Shown here: piece by piece, positions 1 to 14,001 of the stretch
Layout: each line of letters begins with the position of its first letter
How positions within the stretch are numbered: position 1 is the stretch's first letter
Assembly (NCBI RefSeq): GCF_900496995.4
Contig: NC_044018.1
Span: 30,337,825 to 30,401,824, forward strand
Reading direction: 5' to 3'
Origin: Aquila chrysaetos chrysaetos
Taxonomy: Eukaryota > Chordata > Aves > Accipitriformes > Accipitridae
DNA length: 64,000 nucleotides
Translations under genes and position numbers: made by a program
The notes under the pieces: model-generated
Database searches by the model: none
What the model saw: only the letters and a program-made list of their open reading frames with translations
Told to the model about the DNA's origin: nothing

Positions 1-3000
1 TTCTTCAAAGGGGCAGCTCCCCGATGTGCAGGGAAATGACTTGCTCGGTACACCCACTCTGTATTTCAAAAGCCCGCGTCGCTGTGAAATCTCTGCCCCC
101 GAGGCCAAGTTTCATGCTGCATGGGCAGAGTGCTTCTTTCTCTGCCGATTAAAGCATCCCAGGAGGAAACTGCTCTGGATTGGCAGATGAAGCCTGGAGT
201 ATCCTCATCACAAATGCAGAGAGACAGACACAAGCCTCCATAATCGCATCCTCAGTGTTTTCATTCTTGGAGAATGGAAGGGTGTGTGCCCACATGGGTG
301 TATAAAAACGGACCCTTCTGGTCACTCTCCTGTATCTCGCTGCAGCATGACGGATGGCAGGATGAAAAGCAGAGCCCCGAGGCTTTCAGGCGATGGTAGA
401 TTAATGATGACATGGCCTTGACCTCCAAAAGGTAAAGGTTATGAAACACTCAAGGGTAACTGGGCTTCCAATTTCATACCCGGAGGGTGAATGACAGCAA
501 CCGATGGTTTTATTCTCAGAAACACTCCAATCCTAGGACGCACAGCTGCCGCCCACCACCTTTTTGAAATTCATCTCAACGTATTTATTCCTCCTGTTTC
601 TTTCCCCTCACAGGCTCCGAGTGCTGCTAAGTCCTTCTGGAGTCGATGTTCCCATACACCAGCAAGCGTTCAGCAGGGGATGGGAAGCAAGAAGGAAGTC
701 CAGGGTTTATACTGAAATATTCCACATGCGCTTTACACCCCTTCCCATTTCCATCCACAAAATTGCCTTTCACACAGGAGAACTTCGCCTCATAGCACAG
801 AGCAGGGTGCAGGCATGAGGAGCAATGCTGCATTTCGCGCTCCACTCCTCCAAAAGACCGACAAAACGCAGAGGTGATCTCCAGCTGCCCCTTTCAACCC
901 AAGTCAGCACAGCTCTTTCATCTCCAATAGCACTTCATGCTCCCAGCCCAGATTTGGGGCTGGTCGCAGAGGGATACACGCTGAGACTGAGCCAGCAGAG
1001 ATAGCCGCAGCCTTTCCCCAAAAGACCGCCAACATGAGGTCTCCACTTAGATTAGATACATGCAGCAGGAATATACATTAAAGTTCCTATCACACTCCTT
1101 ATACAAACAGTGTGTTAGAAGGGCCCTCTATTCTGCTGCCATGGAGGAATGACTTCTAAACAGCACAGCTTATACAAAATTATGCCACGCAGGCAGATCC
1201 AAGGGCCTCAACGCATTTCAGAAACATCAAACACAGCTTTATCTCCACGGAAAAGAGACACCAAAGCCCCAGCGCCCGGGCTCAACTTGGGGATTCAGAG
1301 AAATGTCCCATTCACCGACTCACAGCAAGACGGGGCAACATCCAACACATCTGGGTCACCGATGGCCTCACTCAAACACACCCCAGGCCAGCCTATGCCC
1401 CTGGACAATCTGCACACTCCTTGCTGTCTCTTCTGGGGCCAGATTACAGAATTAGTCCATAGAGTCACCTAAAGTTAGAGAAAAGCTTGATCTTCTGCCT
1501 TAATATATCTGTTAAAAACCTGCTGTAAGTGCCTGGGACAAGTCTAGTGCAAGAACAGACCAAGTTGCAGGTCTCTGAAGATCTTTATTTACAAAAGGAG
1601 ATGGGAAGCATCAAGAGCACGAGTTGTTTAAAACGCTGTGCCTGTTCTGGCTGTACACCAGAGAGGTCCTGATTTACTCATTCACACTAATGAAGCCTGA
1701 GCAACACAGGGTCACCGACTGGCTGCTTTCTCAGACTAACCTCAGCAACGTGGGTTTTTTTTGTTTGGTTGGTTTTTTTACACAAGCTAAAGGAAACAGG
1801 CAACTGCAAGCTGGTTCCTCATCTTTTCTTCCAACATATATCTTGGAAAACAGGTTGGGAAGGCAAAAACACCATCTGACTGCAATGTTTTTCTGTGCAC
1901 CGTGTTGGGCAGGAGCCGCAACAGCCAGCGGTTCTGAGGTTTCTCTGTGTCAAGACACCACGGTTTTCACAGTTAGAAGTTTATGCTCACCTCAAACGGG
2001 ATCAGCAGGGGAGGAAGAGAAGAAAGTCACAGACATGTGCTAAGAGTACACCTGCAACTCTCCCAGCGCCAAGTTAAAAAGCATTCTTCGACTTCGACGT
2101 CAAGGATGAAACAAACATGTCAGGAATGCTGCATGGCCGAGTGAAGGAGACGCATTTCAGGTGCACCACAAGGCAAAGGGCCTCAGAAGGGGCTTTTTAT
2201 CTCTCTGCACCCGCCAAACAGCATCTTAAAAATCATATGGCATTTACAGAGGCTCTGCTCTCCTAAAGTTCACTGGCCCCAGCGTGGGAAGGCTTTGAGG
2301 CGAGCCCCCCGTGTTCGGCACAGACCCCAGGAGCATGTTTAAGAGCGATACACCTGGCTCTGGAATGGAAGGCCGGCAGAGTTAAAGCCACTTGGCAGAG
2401 CAAGAGAGTTTTCCCTCAAAGAGTCCAGCTGTTATTAAAAAGAGGCAATCGGGCGATGACTAAACATGATTTGAATTGCACATTAGCCCCAGATTTAAAA
2501 AAAAAAAAAAAAAATCCATTCTATTCAAACCCAACAAGCGCAAAAACGGCAACACACCACGGCAACATTAACCCTTCCCCTGCAAGCGGCAGTGCAAATC
2601 CACACGCCTCTGCAAGACAGTGGGACATGCCGAGCCCACCACACTGCCGGGTCCAGCAGACCTCCCTGGCCAGCTGAGAAGTGCCCCGTAGTGTCTATGT
2701 GCTGCTGCTTTACAAGCTAGATGAAGTCCCAGTAAAAGGAGGCGAAATTGCAGGGAGTTTGTAGAACAAGAAAACTCTTGGGTGCAAACATGCCCGCTGC
2801 GACTGCTAGGGTGGACAGCAAAGACGATCATCGGAGCCGTGCACGTTTATTCTCCTGGGGTTCCCAGAGAAAGCAGCTTAATTTTGACTCAAAGGAAGTT
2901 TTATCTCCAGGCTCTGTATACGTACCCTGGGAAGCCAGGTGAGCACTCACCACTCCTAACCCCAAAGGTAAAAGATTTTTCAATAATAAGTGAAGCAGGT

Positions 3001-6000
3001 TTGGAGAGAGACCAAAGAGTTTCCTCCTGCTGTGCAGAAGCTCCCAAGGCACCTTTGGCCTTGCAATGACTTTGCACCCCATAGACTGACCACTGCACAC
3101 AAGTGCCAGCGGCTCAAGAGAGCGGAGTTAGCGACCCGTCAGTTTGAATATGACCAGGGAAAACTAAACTGGCCTGCAGGAGAAAACTGGCAGGGCAAAG
3201 CAGCACCTTCCAGTGCAATTTCACTGCCTGGAGTTTAATTCTAAGAGACTTTGTGCTAATCCATAAACTACTTCAAGCACTAACCTCTAAGCAGAGAAGC
3301 CCAGCACTGGCCATAACACAGTCCTTCACCCACCATTTACACCCGGATTCTCTTTGAGAAGTACCAGAGCGAAGGCTGGATTATCAGTTCTCTCCTAGAC
3401 CCAATCCCTTTTCTCTGCCAAATAACTGTCCTGAGCTGAGGGCATGCCTGGACCCTGCATGTGCCCACACCAACAGCCCAGCCCTTCACCCAGGCAATGC
3501 CAGGGGACGGTCCACGTTTGACTTCTAGGCTGAACACTTGGTTTCCCAGCCTCACCCCACAGACCATCCTCCTCGTGTGCAGCAGCGGCAGGGATGAGCA
3601 ACACAGCCCCACCTTCCAGCAGAAAGGCAAAGACAAAATCCTGCAGAGGGAGGACCTGGTGTAGAGGGTCATTTGATTAGATTTTGGACAGGGAACCAAA
3701 CTCAGGAAGTTAGCTGCCCTATCCTAGCAAACAGGAACCGCACTACAGAAAGAGAGCTGGCATCCAAGAGCATCCAGGGCTGTCTCCAACCAGTAAGGTA
3801 CCACAGAAAACCCAAACAACAGATGTCTGAGCAGCAGACGGAGAGAGGAAACATGCAGGCTGACAGCCTTCATCCACACACAGCCCAGCACCTCTACTCA
3901 GGATCTGTGTGGATGCTCATCACTTCCACACATAAAAGTCTTCAGACCTCTTTCAACCAGAAGAGATAAAAGGCGATGGATAAAACACTCAGAAAATACT
4001 TTATGTTTGATCATTTATGGTCACTTCATTTGGTTTGTCCAATATCACTAAAAGCTTGCGATCCTAGCAGAGCTCGAAGGGAAATCTAGCAAAAGAGCTG
4101 CTGCTCTGCAAATATTTGACTAACTAAACCCTAATACTTGTTAAATCTGTGCATTTATTCCTCCAGGATGGCAGCTCATGTGCCAGCGAGCCTCCGCTGG
4201 CCAGCCATATGCCAGAGTGGGAACAGTCCCATCTACAGGGACTCCTCCTCTCCTGGCCATATCTCCAGTACAAACAATCCCTCACTCGCTTTTATGCCTT
4301 TTAAATAACAAGAATGGCCAGAGCATGGGGAAAGGTATATTAGCCACTAAATTACCCATGGAATTAAGCTGTTCCATCCCAAATGTTGCTATTATAGGAC
4401 CAGGTTTTTAAAGATGCTTCTTTCGGCCCTGTGGGATGAGCCCGGACACCTAATGGTCCAACCTACAAAAGCACATTACACATCTGCAGTTAAAACATCA
4501 GAAAACCTAAATCCACACGTGCTGACAAAGCCAGGCCTGGGAGACACCCAGCCATGCACCAGCAGCATCTCCACGGGGCACCCACTCACAGATGCTTCAG
4601 TAGAAAAGGTATTCAAGATGGTCCTGGATCTACATTCAAGAGTCTCTAAGCCCCCATGAGTTCAGCGCTCCCCAACCCTGCACCCATCCGTGCCCTAAAG
4701 GACCTTCCAGAAAGTGCAGAGCTGGGGAAGATCAGCTCTGCTATCTGATAACTGAATTGGAGAGGGTTTTCTGAAAAAGTGAGGCCTTCCATCGCCTAAT
4801 TAGTAAGACTAGGAAAATTTTTAGGGGCCAAGACCATGGATCACTTGCCTTTACAGAGATTTTACTAACGCTCCTACAAAGCTGTCAGCACCGCATGCAT
4901 GGCCATGAAGAGGAAGCTCAAAGTCCCCCTCAAAAGCCACAGACTTGGTGCAACATCACCGCAGAGCCCAGTGCTGCCAGCAGATGTGAAACCATCAAGT
5001 CTTCCAAGAACAGAAAGAGCTGCTTAAGTTATCTTAATTAAAAGTATTAAATAGAAAGGAGGGGATCCTCGGCAGAGCTGCGCACAGTTTGATTCACCCA
5101 CACATTCCTCGCAGTCCCCCTCCACATGCGCACGACACACGCACCCCTCCGTGCATTTCATGGGGGGGGGGGGGTGGGGCTGTTTTTACTTTTGTCCTCT
5201 GAAGTGAAGAGGGGTTAAGGGGAAACCTGACTTTGTTTCTCTGGTTGAGACTCAAATAGGCTCTGGAAGGCAGGGAGCGAGAGCCGCGTCTGCCATTCTT
5301 CCCCTGCCGCTCCTCCAAATTCCTGCAGCCAAATGGTTCAAGAGCCCCTGAATGGGACATAATGACATCATTGATTGAATCATAATAGAGGGGGAAAGGG
5401 GGGGTGGGGAAAAGATGTATTTGTGTTACAGACAAAAGCGAAGTTCTGTTTCACAGCGGGGACCAATGAAGAACCAGATGACTGGGCAGAGGGAGGTCAG
5501 AGAGTCCCCCCCAGCATTGTCCCCCCCGGGAACGAGCCCTTCGCCACTCCCCGAAGGTTTGTCCAGGACGAGGAGCCCTTTCAGGCAGCGCCAGGATCAA
5601 TGCGCGAGCAGGAGTCCCCCTGACCCCGCGCAGCGCTCTCGTCATTTATTTTTAAAATGACATCGTGGGTGTGTGTAAGTGTGCGTAAAGGGTTGGGGCG
5701 GAGGGGGAAGTGCTTCTGAAGGAATAATGGTAAACACCAAATAGCTTCAGGAGCTGGAGCCAGCAGCAGACAGGAGTGACAGCGTAGCACTAAGCCACGC
5801 AGTCACTTCTGGTTTGTTTGTTTCACAACAGCTTTCTTCCTTTGCGATAGGACTGTGGTGAACACGTAACCGCAGTTTTGGGACCCGGTTAGCTGAGCCA
5901 TGATGGTGCTGCCCTGGCAGATGCCCTGCAGCCCAGCAGAAGACCCTCCGGCCCTTTTGGAGGGCAGCTGGACACCAAGTTGACAGTTGTATTGGAAACA

Positions 6001-9000
6001 AAGTTATGGGTTTCTTCAGCTGCTGTTTTTTCATCCTGCCTAGGCAAAGGCTAGAGAAAACATCCCATGATACCCAGTAAGCACTGAAAAGATAACGAAA
6101 GCCACAGTCTTATCAGCTGTAGAAGGTCATAAGATGTTCTCATGTGCCCAACCACAGGAGTTTCCAGTACAAAGAGAAGGACAGTGACACAGCATATGGA
6201 TCCCACCACCAACCCTGGAGATGGCTCCGTGCGTAGGAGAGCCAAGGGCAGGCCCTGGGTACCTTACCCCATCCTAGGGTGGGCACACAGGCTCCAGCCC
6301 CCAAAGGGGCTGGCTCTGCCCAGCACCTCCCTCTACTCTTTCCTACAGCCCAAAACCTTCATGACAAGCTCATTCACACCCCAAATTCCCATGGCACCAA
6401 AACCACAGTCACTTAAGCACTGACCATAGTAAAGGGCAGCTCCACCTTTGCCTGATCTGGAGCTTATTCATGGGGAAGTGAGAACTAAGGCCTTGCAAAG
6501 CCCCTCGTAAAGTGCAAAGTCAGAAGGTCCAGAACTGAAAATTCAGGAAAGCCCTGACAGGTAAGGAACAAGAATCCCCAGCACAGCATGTGCAAGAGGG
6601 ACAGGAGAGTCTGCCTGGAAGGGGGTTCACAAAAGGCTCTGGGGAGATCGGGAAGAGCCTGGTCATGGTGACGCCTGCTCACGGATAAGGCAGCCAGAAA
6701 GCAGCCAGCGTGATGGGAGAAAATAACACAATCAAGAAACACACAGGGCAGCTCTGCAACCCCAGCACTTGCCACAGCACCTTACTCGCTGCCATCACAC
6801 AAGACCCACGCCACTGCCTGGGCTGTCCGAGAAGGGGAGGAAGCCGGTGGCAAGATTTACAAGAGCGTGGGTAGCTGAGGCAGCAGGAGAGAGGGAAATT
6901 ATTTTGGATATGCTGGAGAGGAAATGCCAGAGGGGAGGAAATAACAGCAGCTGAGAGCACAGGTGACCAAGGGTCACAGCACAGGCACTGCGGAAGGGAT
7001 GCTTCGAGACGCCTTCCAGCCCCTCAGGCACAGCGACTTACCCGCTGCACAGCTGAACTTGAACCCTTCCGGCACAACTGAGTTTTAGGAGAGCAGCAAA
7101 AAGCACCAGCATCCCCACCAAGGCAACAGGACAGGCTTCCCAGGAGCACTACGCTTGTGTTCCTGTGCGGTTATACGCCTGCAGGCACACGGTCAACCTG
7201 AAACCATGAAATTATGCTCCCACCTGAAAAGCATAACCTGTAGTTTGTGACAACACACCTAAGGCTCCTCATACCTCGTGCAGCATGACTGAGCTTTGCG
7301 TCTCATTAACTTCACTACTTCCTATTAGCATGACTCATTCACAGGAGCAGAGAGTACAACATTTAGAAGAGCAATGAGCGTTATGCCACTAAAATAGCAG
7401 AGACACTGGGGAGGCAGGAAACTTGAGTTTATTTCAAGCTTTTAAGATCTGCCTAGTCCAGAAAGGGCGACAACCCCTTGAAAGACATCTCAATCCAATA
7501 CTTGCATTTCAAATTCATCTTTACTCTCTTGCACGGGAATCAATCTGCAAAGAGCCAGGCTCGCAGCAGCCTGCAATATGTGACCATTGAACACACCGGT
7601 GTAGAGGCTGACTTTTCCCCCCCAACACAGTGATTGCAGCTGTTCAGGTCCACAGGCACACATCACCTCGAGCTCCTTAGCGCTTCAGTGAGGTTTCTGC
7701 TAGATACCTTTTCCCTGCATACCAGTCTAGAGTTATTCACAAGAGAAGAGGCTGGTTAGACAAAACTTGTTATTTGCCTTCTAGGAAACACAAGACCTTA
7801 ATTTCCTTGCACAATCCCATCGCATGCCAGCTGGATCACCAGGGATTGGGACTGGAAACCACAAATCCGTCCCTCTTCCCAGAGAAGACTGTTGCATTGC
7901 CCTTGGCCAGAGTGCATCGGGCCAGTGAAGACCACCACCGTGCCCCTCATGGGGAGACTGTTGCTTTGCCTTAAACAAAAAACACAAAAGGGAAAAAGAT
8001 TGAGGTCTGTTAAACCTTTACATTTGTCTTGTAACCTCAGGTCTTATTTTCCCCAGGGTTGCAGCCCTACAAAGATCTGGGCTTATCTTCAAGCACACCA
8101 GTAAACCACATGCTGGCACATAGGCTCTGTCAAGCCTTCCCTTCCCATGCCTACGTCTCCAACAGCGGCTGCTCTGCGCTGCATCTCGCAGCCCAGGTCA
8201 GAGCCAGGGCCGGCCTGCAGCACGCCACGCAGCCTGTGTTCGACAGCATCTGACAGCCTTTGTCCAGAGGCACTCTGGTGCTGAGCTTCACCACGTCCAG
8301 GACAGGGACGGGGAGGGCTCTCTGGGTGCAGGAGTGTTAAAAACAAGAGTACAACCCCCCCACCATTACAAAAGGGTGAACATAAACATCTCGCCCGCCC
8401 TGCCCTTCACCCAGGGATGCTGCCTGCGCTGGCGATTCGGTCGACACAAACCCCTTCCCCAAGCAACCCGGGAGGGGGCAGGGGCAGCGGAGGCCTCGCT
8501 TACAGCACCCTTGTGTTAAAACGTCCATGACTGCCAGCACTATTCTTCACCTTGTCACTTCCCATTATCTTAAACCAACAGGCCCGCATTCAGCAGCTCA
8601 ACTTGGAAAATAGTGACGTCACTTTGTAGGGGCTGGGGGAAGGAGAGGCAGCGAGGGGACAGGCAGCACACACCGATAGTTACTGTGGCATGCAGCTAAA
8701 GCACACAGAGAACTGAACACCGACCTGTGCGGGGCTCCTGTCCAAAGTTCTTCGAGGATTAGGGCTCAGCTTCTATAAATCCCTACAGGGCCCAGCTGGA
8801 AACTCTCCAGCATTTACCTGCAAAAGCATTAAGGCTGGAGTGCCCCAAACCCACTCTATCTCTCCTCAAGACTGACTTTTACCTTTTGGCTGAGGTTTAC
8901 CTTTCAATACAGACGCCATTACCTATCTGCAGTCAGACCTGCTCAGCAACAGCTAAGGCAAAAAAAAGGCACGGAACAGCTCAGCCTCCTTCGAGTCATC

Positions 9001-12000
9001 TGCTGCTGAGCCTTCCACAAGCACTCCCATAGTTAGCATAGGCTAACGGCTTTCTGGACTCACAGAATCACATCTCACCAGCTTCCACACTCCTTGCTAA
9101 TTGCATTATTTTGTATCTGGATCTTCCAACTTCGTTTCTGCACACCCATGCAATTCTAGCTGCATTCTTCTATCTGACCTAGTTTCTACTTTCTGCAGGA
9201 CTACTGGAAAGTGTAACAAGTGAAAACACAAGGGTTGTTTTAGAGGGCTTTGCTTTCATTTTAGTCTTTAAACCAGGACTATTTTTTAATCTTCTCCCTC
9301 TGTAAAGCCAGCTGCCTTAGTTACCACTAGTCCAACTCAGAGGGAGATGGAAAATCCTTTCAAAATTACCTAAAGCAGCTTTTTAAAAATACCTACAAAT
9401 ATTAAGATTTAAAAGTACAATGTCATGGGCATTTCGAGGCACTTGGAAAGAAGTCCCAAGTGCGGCACCAGGACTCTGCCCACAGAAGCACTCTCATTCA
9501 TCGTGCAGTCTATCACGACATACCCTCCACATCTGGCACACCACCCTGCCCGTTCCATGTGTCACTGTGATGCTGCTCCAAGGGAGAAAAACTTCTTTTA
9601 CGTGGCTGATTTAAGGAGTACCAAGTGCTCCATAAGCCCATTCAAAAAGCAGAGCTCAGGCAGTGGTCCTGAAGAGGAACGATGTGCAGACAACACGCAG
9701 ATGAGCCATCAACTCCTCAGGACAAATACAACCCCACTACGAATTTACAGCGTGGTGAAGACACTTTCCAGGGCCATCTTATATATATTCTAATCACAAT
9801 GCACTACAGAAGGTAAAAGAGAAGGTGAGAGAAAAAGAGGAATTAAGATGAAGCACACAGAAAGAGAAGGGGCTGGGTTATAACCCAGAGGAGGCAGCTT
9901 TCCTCCACTCTGCCACAGCAGAGACTGGGTAGAAAGCAGAGAGGACAGCAACAGAAAGACACAAAGTCTGACAACAGGCAGAAAAAGTGAAGTTTGGAAA
10001 GAAAATAATATTCAGGGGCATGTGCCCTTTCAAACAATACAGGAGGTATCTCTTCAAACTGACAGCAAAAGGCATTTCTTGACGACAAACTGGCCACATA
10101 AGCCAATCACACTTCTCAAAAAATGCAGGCATATGCCACCACGCGTGACATGTCCGTCCCTGGTGCTCACTAGAAACAATCCTCGTCCATGAATCCTTTT
10201 TCCTTTCCTCTGCCAACATCTCCCCCCGCCACCACCCTTTGCTTCCTTGGTGGTTAATAGCTTCTCATCCGGGGCTGGCGGGGGGTGTTTGGAAAGATTG
10301 CAGGCAGAAAAATTATCCAGGAAAAGGATTCCTCCTCAGCACGTTATTATAAGCTTGCTGGAAGCCAAACAATTAAGCCAATTGTTTTCTCTCTCTCATT
10401 TAGCTATTTTGTATACACACAGACTTTCTGCTGGTCCACTGACCCCTGCTCTCCTCCAACACCACACGAACGTCACGCAGTCAGCCTGCCAGCTCTGGCC
10501 AGCTGATCTCAGGCGAGCGCAGCTCTTGTCTGCTCCATGTAAAACACATTCTCATTAAATGGAATTAAACCAGCATTAATCTAGAATCATGACGGGTGGC
10601 CATATTAAAACATTAACTCTTCCTAGCCAGGAGAGTCAGTACCTTTTGATCAAGGGGATACTTTAGCATCCTGTGCTGCTACTGCTGCTCAGGATCCAAC
10701 CCGGGACGCCTGCAGGGCTCTCAACATGTCTTATGGCTACAATGCTCCAGCTGTAAAATGGAAGACTTGCAACCAGGCAAAGAAAAATGAAGTTATTCAA
10801 GGTGACACACGGCTCAGGAGCCGCACTCCTCGCTCTGCCTCACTACAGACAGGTCACCGCACCTCTCAACAGACACATAAACCTCCCCCTGCTCTGAGAA
10901 ATCACCAAGCTGGTGATGGGACAAGTCTCCCATGAAGAGGGATGAGAACGCTAGGCATGCATACGGAGATTTGCGGCAAAAATCCTTTGTTTCACCCCCA
11001 GCTCATGGAAACATGCTGGGGAGAAGAGGGCTCTGAGTGGGGACTCCTGACTCGGAGCGACCTCGGAGCAGAGTCACTTCACCTCTCTGCTCCCAACCTC
11101 TGAACGGCCGAGGGTTAATCAGCTAATCGTTTGTAAGGCAGTTTGAGACCTCCACGTTTAAGAGGAGATATAAAAGCCAATTATTTTAGTCATCTGTTCA
11201 GATTGGGAAAGGTATTTGATAATGTAATACAAAGGTGGCAAACAGAGCTTTTATGTTATCCCAAGGGCTCTTGCTGTCCATTTGGTGCCAACACTTTCTC
11301 AGCAGGAGACTTACAAGGTTATTTTATACATAAAGAGCAAACCACCCCCTTGGAGAAAAGCTTCTGAATCACAGCCACAACGCAGGCAGCTCCCTCTGCA
11401 GCATCAAACCCTGCATATAAAACATGCAGCTAAACATCCTCCCCTGGGGAGACGAGAGTTTGAGTGTTACAGGGAGCAGCTGCTATAGAGAGGGAACATT
11501 TACAAGTGTGGGGGGTTAAGTACAACTAACAGGAGTCAAGGGATGGTAGCTTTAGGTCAGCGAACGTGTGCTTTAACAGGAGGCCTCGGAGGGGAGAGTC
11601 AGTGCTACAGGGAGATAAACGCTTGCTTGATTTATTTTAAAAATTAATTTGATGGCCCCGTACTGCCTTGAGACAAATGAGCACCTGCCTCTTCTGCTCC
11701 AGCACCACCAACCTTTCTGTTCGCCTGCTCTCTTCCCAGCGACCAGGGTCTCGCTTTCCCTTTAGGCAGAGAGGAAGATTTTAAACTTGAAAGATTTCTA
11801 CCCCAGAGGGCTAACAGAGGGGGAAGGGGGGTTCAAAGCTACAGATGAGTTCACAGCCACTAACGCAGCTCTGCATTTGCTCCCTGGCTCACAGCAGGTC
11901 TGAAATCCCCCTTAGCTACGATTCTCCCCCCCACATCCCTACCCCTCCCCAAACCAATTTGAATAGGAAATGAAGTGTGGCTCCGTGGAGACAATGGTTT

Positions 12001-14001
12001 ATTGTAAAGTTTTTGCTGCGACGCACGGTATAAAAACCTGCCAAGACACATGTAAACATTCGCAACTGCTAGGCTCCTCCATAATGAAAAGCTATAAAGA
12101 ACACCCAGGTGGGAAGCACAATACTACCAGCTAATTAAAGTAACCAATAATATTCCTCCCAGGAATGCAAGAGAGTGTTCCGCTCAGTGGGAGAAGCCAC
12201 TTCTAAGCCCATGAACTCGGCTTCCTGGTGGAGCAAACAAAAAAAGAGACACAGCGCAGCGAGGCAAGCCCTGCCGCTGGACACCGCTCCGCAGAGCGTG
12301 CGGCGAGAGCTCGCGGGGGACACAAAGCGCAGCGTCGGGCAATCTGGAGGCAAGAGCCAGCCCTGCCACCGACTCCTGACCTTGGGCAAGTCATTTTCCC
12401 CACTGGTAGGTCTCCATCTGTACAACAGGGAGCAGTTCATTAGTATACAGCAAGCTGCATTTGCTGGTGAACGGCTTGAGGAGCTCAGGCCTCGCACTTC
12501 GGTGGTTTCAGGTTTTTGCCATGTACAGGCACCACGGTACAACCCGGGAAGCCTGCTCCTTCCATAAGCCCTGGCTTTATTAAGCTGCAGCCATACAATC
12601 CTACCCAGGGAAGGCCACGGCCATAAACATTGACAAGGCATATATTCCTCCTGAAAAATGGGAGCTCCTAGTGACAGGGTTAATGATGTTTGAGCAGCCT
12701 CTCACCCTGAGCTCCACATATCCCAGCTTTAATGCACTGGCCTCCTTCCCCCACCCCCAAAGGGACAGGAGAGGGAAGGGGGGGGAACAGCGACCTCCAA
12801 TGCCAGATATTTTCTACATCAGTGAATTCCCAGGGCCAGTGGAATAAAGCAGAACACTCGTATGTGGAGAAACAGGCAGCAAAAAAGGTCAAATCCATCC
12901 CCCCCGAGGAGGAGAGGGGCTTATTTCACAGGGATGGAGAGAAGATGAAGCTCCCCTGGCTCTCACTCTTTTCCGCATCGAGAAGAGAGGTCTCCATGCC
13001 AACATTATCCAGCTGTTACAGCTGGACAATTCTTTTTCACTCCCCACTATTTCTGAACAGTGCTGCAGCACGAGGTTCGTTACAGCCCAGAAGAGGAAAA
13101 GGCTATTTTTGTTTGGGAAGTGCACAGGATGTTGTATTAATCTCAGAGTATATATTTATCCTTTCTTCTGTTTTCCCCAAACATGCTAAATTAATCTTCT
13201 CCCCCATTTGCTACAGAACACATTTAGGCAAGGGGTTATCACACCGGTAAGCACACCATTCTCCAGCACACGTTTACCTCCAGGCCCCCCCAGCACATTC
13301 AGCACCCTTCAGCACAGCCCACCCCTACAGCTGGAGACAAGAGCGTGGCTCCATCTCCTGCCCCACCGACAGAACCCCGCAGTCAGCTCCAGCATGCAAA
13401 GGCAGAGCTAAATCAGTTGCTAGGTATGAGGACCAGAAAAGGGGTTACGCTCAGAAGCTTGTGTATATTTCTCCCCTGGAAAAAATAAATAGCTTTAGGA
13501 CCAAATCCATCCCCCTACAAAGCTCATCTCATTTGTACTTCAAAGAGTTATTTCCTACCAGGGAGCTCTGGACGCCTTCTCTTCAGAGAGCTCATTACCT
13601 TGGTCTTTACAGACTTGGCTCCTACCCCAATCAGAAATGTGCACTTACACAGTGCGAGTCAAATGCCTGAAAACAAACCAATTACACAGCCCGCTAAACG
13701 GTGTCTCTGCCCATGTTAAAATTTGGATGAACAATCTTAAAATGCAACACCTCCATTCAGCAGTTGTAACTCTCTCAAAACCATATCAAGAGTCACACAC
13801 ACAAAAACAAACAGAAGGAAAGATGAAGGAAACAGTGTTGACAAGACTCCCCTGGGGTCCAGGGCCCATGCCGCTGCACTAATAACAAGACGTAAAACCT
13901 CAAGCAGCACAAAGGCTTTGAACAGTCACGGCACACTACGAGCTGGAGCACCGGGCTTATCTGGAGGTGCAAAGAGTGTCCTGGAGGCCAAGGCACCTTA
14001 C
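1..14001. other. SARNP intronic DNA, no other gene seen
   Basis: This stretch lies downstream (in the minus-strand sense) of the last SARNP exon I can place. I looked on both strands for the two missing SARNP exons (the human RKERFGI and RAERFGIA segments) and did not find them, so it is read as one long intron. All open frames are short and unconserved in appearance. Composition is visibly less GC-rich than the right half of the window. A poly-A tract lies at about 2499-2514 and a G run at about 5162-5174. I recognised no transposon, tRNA or snoRNA. Confidence 0.6.

Noticed and set aside
9878-10219. Possible missing SARNP exon (LAEERKKDSWTRIVSSEH) on the minus strand
   Set aside because: Only a loose similarity to KKRKERFGIVTSSAG; the FGI core is absent and no good splice sites in phase were seen.
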